A model generated the notes under the pieces. The model ran no database searches, was not told the DNA's origin, and worked only from the letters and a program-made list of their open reading frames with translations. The translations under genes were made by a program, and so were the position numbers. 64,000 nt of DNA from Porphyra umbilicalis (Eukaryota; Rhodophyta; Bangiophyceae; Bangiales; Bangiaceae): positions 1 to 64,000 of the forward strand of contig KV919024.1 in NCBI GenBank assembly GCA_002049455.2. The letters run 5' to 3'. Each line of letters starts with the position of its first letter. The first letter of the stretch is position 1. Of this stretch, positions 9,200 to 20,776 are shown in pieces.

Positions 9200-11640
9200 T
9201 CGCATAGCAATTGGAGCTTTTCTACCCGCAGCCGCAGAAGCCCCCACGGAAGCCCCCGCACCCGGGCTGCCGCTCGCCGACATGTCGCTTCCCCCTCCCC
9301 CCGCCGCCTCCGCCGCCGCTGTTCCCGGGCCACAAGCAGCCGAGGCATCGCCTCCGTCCCTCCCCCCCGCCATCAACGCCACTGCCGCGCCGACGCGCCG
9401 CCACCCGCCGAGCCACTGTAGCTCCCTCTCCGATGACCGCCCAAGCCGCCCGGCCGAAGCCACCACGCCGGCGCCGTAACCCGCCGAGCCGTCGCCGACA
9501 CCCACCCCCACGCCGACCGGTGCGCCCGCGCCGCCATCCGCCAAGCCGTCGCCATCCCTCCCCCCCCCGACCGACGCCGCGGCCGCCAGGTTCGTTCCAC
9601 CACTCGCTGAGCCGTCGCCGCCCCCCCCCCCTGTTTCCGTCGCCGCCGCCACGGCGTCCGTGCCGCCCGCCGCCGAGTCTTTCGCGATCCCCCCCCCCGG
9701 CCGTCGCCTCCGTAACGAAGTCCGTGCCGCCACCCACGAAGCCGTCGCCTGCCCCGCCCCGTCGGCCAACGGGCGCCGCCGCCACACCTGTTACGACACC
9801 CGCGGAGACGTCTCCGGGATGCATCCCCGCGCGGCTGGCCGCACCCGCGCCGCCACCCCCCAAGCCAACGTCGCCACACCCCGCCCCGCTGCCGATGAAG
9901 CCACCGCGTGCGTCCGGCCGCCCGCCGAGCGCCCCCCCGCCGGCACCACCGCACAGCCGCTCCGCCACCCGCCGAGGGGTCGCCGACACCCCCCCTTGCC
10001 GCTGTCGACGCCGCCGCCACGCGCGCGCCCCTACCCGCCAAGCATTCGGACATATGCCCCCCCCCGGCCGTTGAGTCCACCACCGTGTCCGTCCCGCTAC
10101 TCGCCGCACGGTCGCTGCCCCCCCCCACCACTGACGACGCCACCCGACGCGTGTTGCCGACCCCCCTCCACCGCTGTTGGCGCCGCCGCTCCGCCCGCGC
10201 CACCACCAGCTGAGCCGCCACCCGCCGAGCCGTTTCCGCCCCCCCCCCTTAAACTTTTGACGCCGCCGCCGCCCCCGCGCCACCGCCCACCACGCCCTCG
10301 CGGCCCCCTCCCCCCCCGCGACCTCCACCGCGCAGCCGCGTCGCCACCCGCCTAGCCGTCGCCGCCCCCCTACTTAACCGTTGCCGCCTCCGCCGCGCCC
10401 GATCCTGCCGCGCACAGAGCCGTCGCTGCACCCCTCCTCGCCGCGGCTGGCACCGCGCCGACGCGCCGCGGCCCGCCAAGTTGTCACCTCCCCCCCCTCC
10501 CCCTCCGTCGACGCCGCCGCCGCGCGCACGCCCCCACCCGCAAAGCCTTTGGCGATACGCCCCCCCGCCCCGCCGTCGCCGCCGCCACCGCGGCCGTTTC
10601 GCCACCCGCCGGGCCATCGACGCCCCGTCTCCCTCCACCGTCGCGGCCGCCGCGGCGCCGCCGTGCCGCCACCCGCTGAGCGATCGCGCCCCCCCCCCCA
10701 GCGGCCGATGCCGCCGCTGCTGCGCCGGCTCCGTTGCCCGACGAGCCATCGCCGCCCCCCCGCCTTCAACCCTTGACGCTGCACCCGTACGTGCGCCGCG
10801 GCCTGTCACGCGGGCGCCCCGCGCCCGCGCCGCCGCCTGCCGAGCCGTCGCCGCTCCCTCCCCCCACGCGGCCGCCACCACGCCGCCGCGCCGCCGCCGG
10901 CCGAGCGGTCGCCGCCCCCCGGCCCACCGCTGTTGACACCGTCGCCGGGCCCGTGGCGCCACCCGCCGGGCCGTAGCCGACCTTGCCCCCCCCGCGGCCG
11001 CCACCGCGCCGACGCGCTGCCACCTGCCGAGCCTCCGTCTCCCCCCCCCCGCCCCGCCGACGACACCACCGCAGCGCCCGTGCCGCCACCCACCGAGCCA
11101 GCCCCGCCTCCTCCCCCCTGGCCGTGGACGCCGCCGCCGCGCCGTCGGCGCCACCTGTCGAGCCATCGGCGCTCTTTATCCCTCCCCCGCTGGAGCCGCC
11201 GCCGACGCCGCTGCGCCCGTGCCGCCACATCTGAAACGCCGCTCGCGGAGCCCTCGGCGCTCTCTTCGCCCCCCCTGGCGGCCTCCTTCCTCGCCGATAC
11301 CGCGGCTGCTGACGCTGCCCCCGGTGGGCCCGGGCGGCGGCGACCCAGGGTGGGTGGCGCATGGCGCGCTTGGTACGGTGAGGGGTCGGGCCGACTGGGC
11401 CCGGGGTGCGGCGGGACGCAAGGGGCGCGGGGCATGCAGGGATGTCCGGGGTGCGGTTGGAATCCGAGAGTGGTACGCTCGGGGTGCCGCTCGGCGCGGT
11501 GGGCGAGGACCGGGGAGGCGCGCCCTCGGTGTGCAGCGAAGCGGGGCGCCCGGGGTGCCCGGCTGCGTGGCGCACGGCTCGGAGCGCTGTTGACCTGGAT
11601 CCGCAGTGTAAGCCTGGATACCTTCCAATGCCGCAATTTG
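9200..11640. repeat. Degenerate GC-rich tandem repeat block, ~60-bp period
   Basis: The block is an array of related units resembling gccgccacccgccgagccgt followed by C-runs and gacgccgccgcc, with a period of roughly 57-63 bp and many indels. Because the unit is near a multiple of three and lacks stops, all six frames stay open for hundreds of codons, giving Pro/Arg- or Gly/Ala-rich translations with no domains. I treat these as repeat artefacts, not genes. Unit size was judged by eye. Confidence 0.6.
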
Positions 11641-11829
11641 ATTGGACCGCTGAGAGAGAGAAAAGGATTTTCTTGTCTCTGTCTCAGCAGAGAGACACAC
11701 GAGCACCATTGCCGCTACGCTGTCCCATGCCGAAAACTGCTAAGAGAAAAAGAGAGAAGAATTTATTCTGCTTGTTGTACATATTAAATTTTCTCATTAA
11801 CGCACTCCGGCTGCCAAGGCCAGGTTGCC
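11641..11829. other. AT-richer island between two repeat blocks
   Basis: A short stretch of ordinary composition with a purine-rich tract (near 11737-11762) separates the two GC-rich arrays. No gene or element terminus is recognised. Confidence 0.4.
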
Positions 11830-12560
11830 AATTGTGCAGCAGGCGTGTCGGCTGCAATACGCTGGTGGCGGCACCAGCAGATGGAGGCCACAGTACAGCA
11901 GTGCGGGCGCGCGGCGCAGTGGTGGGGAGGGCCGCCGTCGGGGAGGAGAGCCACCGGGCGGGCGGGCCAGCGGGAATGGGCGCCAGCGGGGAGGGATGCC
12001 CGCGGGGAGGTGCACCGGCGGGGAGGGGCACCAGTGGCGACGGGCACCCGCGGGACCGGTCGCGAGCCGAAAGGCGTGCAGCGGGGAAAGGATGCCCACC
12101 AGCAAGGAGCCCCGCTCGCAGCGAAGCGCACGAGCGGGAAGTGCCAACGAGGGAGGGGCGCTGGCGGGAATCGCCAGCGGGGAGGGGTGCTGGTGGGCGG
12201 GAAGTGCCAGCGGGGAGGGGCGCTAGTCTGCGGGAAGAGGCAGCGGGAACCAGACGGGGAGGCGCGCCGGAAGGGAGGGGCGCGGGCAGAGATGCGCGCC
12301 GGCGGGGATGCGCGCCGGCCGGGATTTGCGCGAGCAAGAACGACATCCAGTCGGAAGAGAGGCCAGCGGGGAGGGACAGTAGTAGGGAGGGATACAACCG
12401 GCGAGGGACACCACCGGAAAGGTACGCCAGTGGCGAGCGGCGCCACCGGCGAGCGGCGCCAGCGAGGAGCCGCGCCAGCGTGGAGGGTTACCAGCGGGGA
12501 GGGGCGTTAGCGAGGAGGGACGATTTCGGGCAGGCACGTCATCGGGGAGGCACTCATCGG
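11830..12560. repeat. Degenerate short tandem repeat, purine-rich
   Basis: Units like gccagcggggaggggcgc recur with a loose period of about 24-32 bp (clear runs at 12160-12240 and 12440-12520). Translations in every frame are Gly/Arg- or Pro/Ala-rich and carry no motif, so no gene is called. Confidence 0.5.
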
Positions 12561-14330
12561 GGAAGCTCGTCGTGGCCGGAACGACGTCATCGCGGAGCGA
12601 CGACGTCGCTGGCTCAGGCTGCGAGCGACGGACTCAATTGAGCTCGTAGCTACTAGCAGGTCTGTTACCGCGAAGACTTCATCCAGAACAGTTACACTAG
12701 GACTTAGAGGTCCGTGTACCAATGTACGCAAAACTACCCGCGGTTGCTAGCATATATTAGAAAGTCCCCTCAGGCTATGCTACCCTAATGAAGGGGACTT
12801 TGAGGGGTGCGATTTTGGGCCATCTGGGGCACCCCCCGGTCCCCGCAGCCCGAATGGATACTGCTTCCCGGGGGGGGCGCTTGGAACGCCCAAATCTGGC
12901 CGATTGCACGAATGCTGACAGTTGGTCGAACGACTAACCATGTCGATTGGCCTTAGTCACACGGTCGGATCCATCAATCGCTGTCCTAATGAAGATCGAT
13001 CGGAGCCGGAACTATCTCATACCCACTTAGATGAGGAAAATTGCCCAGCTCATGATAGCAGTTGAAAGCATTTCTAGGGCCTTGTAGGATTAGCCACAGC
13101 GACTAAAATTCTTGATTTGCAGGTCATGAGTGGCGTGTTTTGTCAGGCAAGGACCGTACAATCCCAAGGGCTCGTCCAGCGGGGGACGCGACCGCCAGGA
13201 CGAACGTGACGAACTGAAGTCATTCACGACTTCGAGCTGACGTCCCCCTGGACCGGCATGGCGGAGGACCACTCTGGCCCCAGAAAAACATCGACGTCAA
13301 CCCCCTGAGGAGAGCTAGGATGCCACATTTTCATGCTGCCGGACGCACACCAACGACGACGAGCAAATCGGCTACCGGTTCCTAAATCAGGAGGCGGCGG
13401 TGCTGGAGCTCCTCCCGTACCTTGAAGGAAGCTCGAACACGACCGACAGACTCACCGCGGTTGTACAATTGAGCATATGAATCGCAAGCAAGCAACCGTG
13501 TCCGATTGTTGAGAGGACCCGACACGCAGAAATTTGGCCGCGGCGCGACTGGCGGGGTGCCGGGGGCGGCAGACTCGGGGGCTGGCGGCGCTGAAGTAGC
13601 GCCCAGAGCTGGCGTCAAATGCGCCGTTCAGCTCATGTAATGGAATTGTTGGTGGCAAGAGTGGCGGGGGTGCTGAACTAAACCATGGCGCCAGTCGACA
13701 CCGCGGGGCGTCCGGACTGGAGCGGGGGAGCCTGCTAAATAGGCGGCACGATAGATAGCGCCCTGAGGCTCGCGGGGTGGTTGGGGTGCATGACATGAAT
13801 GCAGTACGCGGAGCGGGCGAAGGGAGCTCGAAACGGGTAACTGTCTTCTCAGTGGAGGCCGTGTGGGCAGAGGCCAGGAGTCGGGTACGTATGAAAGAGC
13901 GAGTCATGCCCAATGTGTACGCAGTCGCCGCGCAGTTTCCGCGCAAATGCCAGCCCCCTTCAGGTGTACAGTTAGCACTTTATGCGAATAGGAGCGACAA
14001 CGCCAACCCTTTCGCCCTCGACCACACAGCGACGGGTCAGCCTTGATGGCCCCAGTCCCCGAGAATGAAACATAACAACGCCGACAAATTTGCAATGACG
14101 TGCACCCACTTTGCTACCATTCAACTACTGATTTACTTGCCGTCTAATTTGTTCACAACCTGGCACAGAAGCGCCAACTTTTTCACTGTATGCCACAAAC
14201 ATACGGAGGTGCAGCTCGTGCTCTGAAATCCCTCCAAGACCATGTCACTGGGCTCAGCAGCGACAAAGAACGTCTCGTTGAGTGGCCTCTCAGCTGTTTT
14301 TAGAACGCAGGCACGCGACCATGAATTAAG
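12561..14330. other. Mostly unassigned sequence
   Basis: It contains one short hairpin (12761-12801, listed separately). A minus-strand open frame at 13382-13618 has a non-repetitive C-terminal half (PNFCVSGPLNNRTRLLACDS and following) that could be a gene or element fragment, but no family is recognised and no splice partner is found. Nothing else is supported. Confidence 0.4.
12761..12801. repeat. 10-bp perfect hairpin
   Basis: AAAGTCCCCT (12761-12770) and AGGGGACTTT (12792-12801) are exact reverse complements around a 21-bp loop. It could be a terminator-like structure or the remnant of a small element; no gene lies immediately beside it. Confidence 0.4.
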
Positions 14331-14781
14331 CTAGATGTGCATGCTGAAGAGAAGGCCAGGCGTACTCCTTACGGCCTCAAGAACCAAAACAAACCCTAGA
14401 ACACGAAAACAGGTACGACCGCAATAAAGCGACAAAATTGAAGCAAGAGAGGAAGGCAAGCCATCGAGGCACACACTTTCGGCTGTCTGCTCGTGTCTAA
14501 AAAGATCGCATGTTTCAAGGCACAGCTCCTCTGTCACACACCCAGAGCACAGGCAGTATTCCACCTGACGGGCCCCCTCGCCTGAGGGCGCCCTCTTCTT
14601 GGTGACGTCTCCGCCAGACATACGGGCTACCCGTGCAGCTGCGTTGTCAGGAGTGAATGCACTGATGATGGCGAGTAGGTACAGCGAGGAGAACGCCTCG
14701 GTGCCGTTGACAATGACTGAGCCGCGACGAGAGAGCTCACGGACAGCAACGTGCACGGCTGCGGGACCAATACGTCCAGAC
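14331..14781 (-). CDS. Hypothetical exon, Cys-rich segment
   Basis: After a plausible splice acceptor (CTTCTTAG ending near 14782), the minus strand has a non-repetitive open frame. It includes a hydrophobic stretch (SSLYLLAIISAF) and a cysteine cluster (EYCLCSGCVTEELCLETCDL). The composition looks coding, but I do not recognise it and found no upstream exon with confidence. It lies downstream of recombinase 2 on the same strand and might be another gene of that element. This is a low-confidence call. Confidence 0.3.
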
Positions 14782-15113
14782 TAAGAAGCGGAGCGCGAAG
14801 AGACACGGAGCGGACCTCCAAGAGATACTTGTGGCGATGGCCCGCACGTACAAGGCAAAAGGTAGGCGTAAGGTAAAGCCGCCAAAGTTCAGCGGCAGTT
14901 GTGGAACCGCTGAACAGCGGCCCGATCACGACGGCCTGCGCGGTATGCGTACACCGCGGGCAAGGCCCACCCGATCCGCGCATGCGGAGCACGAGCCGAG
15001 GACCTTAGCTCAACAGCAAGCGTTTCAGTCTACCCCTTTGTGGCGACAAAAACGATGATGCTGCCGGCCTTGTGAGCTGCGATTGCGATCAATGACACGA
15101 TGTGGCTCGACCG

Positions 15114-18009
15114 TCAGCACCACTCCTCCTCAGCCGCCACGAAGTCCGCATTTATTTTCGTAGTATCGAAGCCGGCCGGGGCCCGGTGCATGACTCGCAG
15201 GACAACGTTGGCGCGATCGAAGTCGCCCCGGTGCACCTTGGGCACGCGCAGGCGGAGCGCGTCCCCGACAGCGTATTCTTGGCAGAGAATAACTGAGCCT
15301 GACAGGGAGAGGCCACCACGACCGGACATCTTCTTCGCCACCAGAGTCAGCTCTGGCCGACAATCGACCGCGTCCAGCGAAAGATGCAATTTGGTGTTTG
15401 CTAACAAATATGGTGATACGAGCTACACAATTTTCTTGCCAACAACTCTTGGAAGCAAACAAGCGTGACGGCGACCGACAAGAGCGCTGCGTCTTTCTTC
15501 ATAGGATCACATCACATGAGCTCATCAAATGGAGCAAGAGGTCACGAGCTCCCACTAGAACGAGCATGGAGGTCAACATCCAACTCACCAAGGATACACT
15601 CGGGCACCTCGCCACCTCGCACGATGATGTCCGCCAAAGCCGCCTGAGGTGAAGTGCTCGTGAACCGCTTCTCCAGCCTGTTGCTGGCCTGCAAGTATGC
15701 AAAGTACGCCGAGTAGGTCGACCAGTTGCCCAGCTCCTTTATCTTCTGGTCCGGCACACAGAGAAGGCGGTAAAGTTGGACCCCGCCGCGCTTGAACGAG
15801 TGGGTGCCCAAAAAGAGGTACGAGTCAACACCGGCCTCATCCAAGGCCTCTCGAAGCTCTTCAAGGAACTTAGCGTCCTTCATCTGCTTGGTTACGTCGT
15901 ACTCCCATGAACCGGCCTTCGCCTGCTGGAAGTCGAGGAACAGGTAGCCATCGTCGTCGCCGCGCTTGAGGAGGAACACGGCCAAGCCCAGAACCGGGTT
16001 GACGCGAGGGTCGCCCGACAACCCCGGGGCTCCCTCCAGGTAGTGCCTTGACCCGGTTACCGACGTTTTTGTCTTTCCCGGAATGTTTATACGGAAAGAA
16101 AGCTGACCAAAGAGATCCTCAGTCATTGACACATTTTCGCGTCTTCCCGCCCAGCAAGGAAGCATCAAGAGACTTGAGCAAGAAGCAAAACGGGTATCAA
16201 AGACATCCAATTACACGTGGGGCCGGACAACTTAGCCAGTTAGTGTCGGGCTCACATTTAGGTGGGGCGGCCGTGCGTGCTTTTCCACGACATCCCTCAA
16301 TCCCAGTGGGCTCACGGGCGCGATCCAGCGCACCCAAACATACCTGAGCTTGCACACCTCGTCGAATCGCATCAAGTTGGAGGTGCTGACCATGACGGTG
16401 GCCCATTGGCACAATCGAGTCGGGCTCACATCGTCCTGGTACGCGAGGAAGTGGTCGTAGTAGGCACACAAGTGTCTGCAATCCAGCGGGTCCATTGGCA
16501 CGGGCACACGCCCTTGATCCGCCAACGAAATCTTGTGTGTGTGCTTGCTGTTGGTCACGGCCTTGCTCTCGTTTGGATTTCTGCTGGCGCACGGAACCCA
16601 GTTGATAATACAGGTAGCCCAGGGTCCGCTGTGGCCAAGCTCGGAGAAAGACAAACCAGGGGCTGAGGTGGATAAAGTTGAGCTAGATGTATCCGCACAG
16701 TATACTTGGATAAATCCGTATTCATGCCGTAGCTGCGTATTCTTAATGTACTCTGTCCATGCACCGACGATTACAATGTGCCTTAATAATTCTCCGAGGG
16801 CTGTATATAATGTAATCAGAGTGGATATAGTTTGCCTGAGTTTATCCGACTCCCGGAATCGGCTGTGCGCTACAACAGCATTCTGGGGCAGTCCTTGTGA
16901 CGCCGCAGGCGAACAAGATGCCAATGTTGGCTACCAGCTCGGCGATAAGGGCCGGAACTTCGCAACTAAGAGGGAAATGTGTCTGGCACACCCGAGCCGG
17001 ATGCCCGAACCACGACGTGAAGGTGTTTGGGTATCCGCAGTATGATCCTATCGACTTCACGTGAGGAGCAGCCCTGCCACCCTGCTTCTCGACGCATGAA
17101 AACTGCGCCTCTTTGCTGTCACAACACCCTCCAGCGTCGACCACTGTTGCACCTCGACGAGCACTCGTCGTGACCTGGGGAGCACTGCCCGCAGCACCAG
17201 AAAGCTTTCGGTGTCCGATGACGAGATTGTAGCTCTGAGTATGCACGCTGGAGTTGTGCAGGTACACCATACCACTCCAGTTTCCCGGGAGATTGAGAAC
17301 ACCTCAAATCGTACGTTGGCTGGCGCCAGACTTTGTTGGCGGCGTCATCGGACAACCTCTCGTTGGTACATGCGCCGATCCCTATTTGTGCAGAAATGTC
17401 CTCGGACGGAATATACTCACTCTAGGTACACAGAGTACAATCGAAATCGGAGCGATAACATATCCGAATGTAAGGCTGATCCTTACTCCGACCGACGAGG
17501 TCAGATCCGAATCCAGATTCATGACATCATCAAAAATTCAAATCTGAGTGCATGTCAGCGCAAGTGGAGTATATTCTGAATCTACGAAAAGTGACAGATT
17601 TAAAAGCCCCTGAGACAAACCCACCTGGGCCGAGATGTGCTTCGACGTTGGCAGTCCGAGGATGCAGCCGACACTTGTAAAAATTGGCGACGTGCGCCGC
17701 CGTCGCGGGGTCCACCTTGATAGGATCGACCTTCAGGTGCTTGCAGAATGCCAGGTAGCCCGCCCACATGCCTGCATGCACATTGGAGCTACTCGAGGAA
17801 CGTCCCCCCTCCTTGGTGCTCTTGGCCATCGCAATGGCGTCGTATGCATCAGCAGCAGGCAAATTGTCCATCCACCCCGTCAGGCGGGCAGCCCTGGACC
17901 GACCGGCCGCCGTCCCCGCGAGACGAGACGTGCGATCAGCATCCTTGCATTCGGCAACCGGCAAGGGCCCGGGACGCAAAGCACTACCATCGGCGGTGGC
18001 GTCGAGCAT
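15114..18009 (-). CDS. Crypton-like tyrosine recombinase 2, spliced
   Basis: This is a multi-exon minus-strand gene. Exon 1 (ATG 18009 to 17625, donor GTGGGT) has a helical N-terminal core domain (HAGMWAGYLAFCKHLKVD, ATAAHVANFYKCRL). A middle exon around 16650-16344 carries NPNESKAV and the first catalytic Arg in LMRFDEVCKLR (donor GTATGT at 16343). The exon 16172-15589 carries the lysine region INIPGKTKTS, THSFKRGGVQLYRL, LGNWSTYSAY and the likely nucleophile in FAYLQASNR. The last exon, 15400-15114, adds a ~95-residue C-terminal domain. Introns 16343-16173 and 15588-15401 (GTGAGT...TTAG) preserve the reading frame exactly. The region between exon 1 and 16650 must hold another exon that I could not place. 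As in copy 1, the H-x-x-R Arg is Lys. It looks more complete than copy 1. Confidence 0.65.
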
Positions 18010-18568
18010 GGTGACTGACAAACGAGGATAACAACAGAGAGCAACGGAGGGAGGGGGTGGTGTCACTTGTAGCAAACAAGACTACGAGGTCGGCGCGACG
18101 CACAGCTCGTGCCGACGGCTGCATGGGTTCGTGTGGGTCCGAGTTGCCACACCGTGTTCCTGTGTCATGGTCGGCTCGGGTGAACCACCTGAACTGTCAG
18201 TCGCGAATCACTCCGCATCCGGATAATTGACGCATGCCTCCTTGATCGTCGAAATGACGGAAAGTTTGTCCAGAAGAGCCGCCACTCATGCGGTCCAATG
18301 ACCCAATTGCGTTGTTTATCAACCAATGGCACTGTAAACCAGGATGTCCGCAAATAAAGGCGATATCCGGGCATCACCGGACCAGCAACATCTGTACATG
18401 GACGCCATTGTCAGATACGCACCGTGTTGTGCACACTGCGCGTCTCCGCTCTTTGCGTGCCGCCTGGCTGTCGCCACACGAGTTGCCTACTTCTCGAAGA
18501 CGTCGTTCCCCCTCCCTCCCCCCGCCGCTCCATCCATCGTCGAACACTCGTACTAGTCGCCACCAACC

Positions 18569-19411
18569 ATGTCGGAATGCCCTCGCACGCCGGCCAGCGA
18601 CGCCGCGGACGCGGCCACGACAACTAATGACCCATCCGACGGGCGCGATGACGCTAAGTTCAAGCAGCTACCACTGAGTGCCATGGTAAACCCGCTCAAC
18701 CGAGCATTTGTGCCTCGACCACTCCCAAGCGACATTGACGGCATGCTCCGGCTTCCTCGCCGTTTTGTGAGAATGCGTCACGAGAAGCAACTTACTGGGT
18801 CAGCCCGAGGCCTCTGCTTGGCGGTTTTGTGTCGCTGGGTCAACATCAAAGACGCTCATCAACGGGGCGCGGAAGAGGTCGGCCTGGCCGGGCACTTCAA
18901 CCTGTCGGCCAAGGTATTGTTCAGTGTCGACACGGTGGAAGCCACCCCTAGGCTCATGGAGAAGCCTCCTTGAAAAGGACAGCAGCGGACTGTGGAGAAA
19001 TCGATGTGTAAGTGCAAGGCCAGCCCGTGCGCCGTCAAGCTGCAAATTCCGGAGATGCGAGTCCATGCCAAACTCGTGTCTCTCGCGCGGCTGCCGCGAG
19101 ATTGGGAGCGCATGCTGGAAGCTGTGAGGGACTCTTGGGAGCTTGGCGACGGCAAACCTCCCCCACTCGAGACCCTTGTCCAGGGAAGCAGCACCAGGCA
19201 GAGGTTGGCTGCCGTGCACACGTTTGGCCGCGCGGCTTCGTCGATGGTGTCTAAGCGCCGGGCCATTGAAACTGCTGCGGCCAAGAAGGGCGGCCGGGGT
19301 CCAATGCGCACATGGATTCGCGCGAAACGAGGTCGGCGCCACGCCGCCGGCGAGAATTTCAGCTACTGTGAGGTGCAGATGTTCTGCTCGGCGTTTGTAC
19401 GCGCGACTTAG
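18569..19411 (+). pseudogene. Unknown partner gene divergent from tyrosine recombinase 2
   Basis: From the ATG at 18569 (context ACCATGTCG) a frame runs to a TGA at 18971-18973, then continues open in the same frame to 19411. Either the TGA lies in an unrecognised intron (a GTGAGA occurs near 18766) or it is a true disruption. The N-terminal ~60 residues are acidic and polar. The second half is basic and helical (LPRDWERMLEAVRDSWEL, SMVSKRRAIETAAAKKGGRG, MRTWIRAKRGRRH), suggesting nucleic-acid binding. No known domain is recognised. It begins 560 bp from the recombinase start and is transcribed the other way, the same layout as the pair at 2.9-5.9 kb. Confidence 0.4.
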
Positions 19412-19986
19412 TGCGTCATGGAGCTGGTAAAATTGTGTCGTGATGCACCCTAGAGATTGAGAGCACGGGGCTTGCGCACTCCACTACGCAACAAGGGCCA
19501 GTTAGACGGACTGCGCAGAGGGACACGGTCATGGAGCAACGGTCATCTGTAGGAGCCAATGTGCTGATTTACCCAAAAGACGGTGGGCGCGACATGACTC
19601 GTTCGAGTTGTTCACAAAGCGGGCCCGAGGCCAACCAGTAGAGAGCAAGGGTGTCATCTGTTGCGCACAGAAGTCAGTGGGCCATACAATCCGATCATCA
19701 AGAGCCGGACGCAGCACGAGAAAAGAGCAGCTCATCGCTTCCCTGTGGGTCAGTTTGGTCGGTTGCGTAGTCACCTTACGATGGGAGAAATCGTGCAACT
19801 AATGTAGTACATGATCTGTTCGTGCCTTGAAGGATAGGCCGCTGCATGCAGAAGTGCTGTCCCAGGGGCATATCAATCGAGAGGCACCATCACCAATTCC
19901 TGCAGGTCTCATCATAGATGTCGTTGTCACAGAGTCCGGGTGATAGCCCATCCTGACCAGCCGCTACTTCCAGTGCCCGACCATAT
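19412..19986. other. Unassigned stretch
   Basis: No gene, repeat or structure is recognised between the partner gene and the solo LTR. Short open frames on both strands at 19529-19800 have no identifiable motif. Confidence 0.4.
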
Positions 19987-20776
19987 TGTGGGGGAAACCC
20001 CTTTGACTCGGATGACACGACCCCCCGGCCGGGGCCGGAGCGGATGGGTCGCGAGTTCCCACGTAGCGCTCCCCATAGGGGGGTGCCGTGTGGCGCCCCC
20101 TCGGGGGGGGTGCCAAGGGTGGTCCCCGACCACACACGGAACACCCCCTCCTGGGGGGGTGAGGGCAGGAGCATTGCCTGATCAGGCCCCCCTGAGGGGC
20201 CTGACACAGACGAAAGGGGCGCAAGCCCTTTCGATCTGGGCCCCCTGGAGGGGCCGGGAAGCTGGTGGAAGCTTGCCCATCCGGGGCGGAACCCGGAGCC
20301 GAGATCAGATCTCGGCCAACCAAGATATTCCCCAGGGACTTCCATGCGAGAATTGGAAAATCTTGGGTCTAAGTCCCTTGGGATTTAGAGGAACTTACGA
20401 GTCCTGGCTGACCCGAACATCTATGGGCCAGATATCTCTTCCAGTGGAAGAATGTTATTTGATCCGTTGCAGGGGCCACCAGAGGGCCCTGTTCCAGGAC
20501 CGTGGGCAGCTGGGCACCGGTCCCCTCATGACCGTTCTCGTGGGTTGGGCTAGTGTGCGTCTTGCTTCTCCTGAGGGTACATGAGTGTGAGTTCCTGGGT
20601 CGGCTTGCTTCAATGAATAAATGAGCGTTGCGTTTGCGGTAGTTCTGGCGTTCTGGTGCGCTTCGCGCCCTGTGATCCAGGTGTTCGTGTTCTTTCTCCT
20701 TTGTGTCGCTCCGCATCCTGTGCTGGGTTTTCTGAGGGGACTTGCCCCGTCGGGTGTGAGAGCAGGAACCACTACA
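19987..20776 (+). repeat. Solo LTR related to the Ty3/gypsy element at 28.8-39.3 kb
   Basis: The 790-bp segment begins TGTGGGGGAAACCC and ends AACCACTACA. These are the same ends, inverted, as the LTRs at 28836-29622 and 38502-39287, and similarity runs through the whole length with many substitutions and small gaps. It therefore belongs to a related but older or separate subfamily. No matching target duplication is seen at its flanks. It is a fossil with no coding part. Confidence 0.75.

Noticed and set aside
9211-11787. Many long Pro/Arg- and Gly/Ala-rich open frames
   Set aside because: They lie in a degenerate GC-rich tandem repeat. All six frames are open and none shows a motif or a plausible start context.
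15114-18075. DIRS-type retrotransposon
   Set aside because: No reverse transcriptase or RNase H is found near either tyrosine recombinase, so Crypton-like is the better label.
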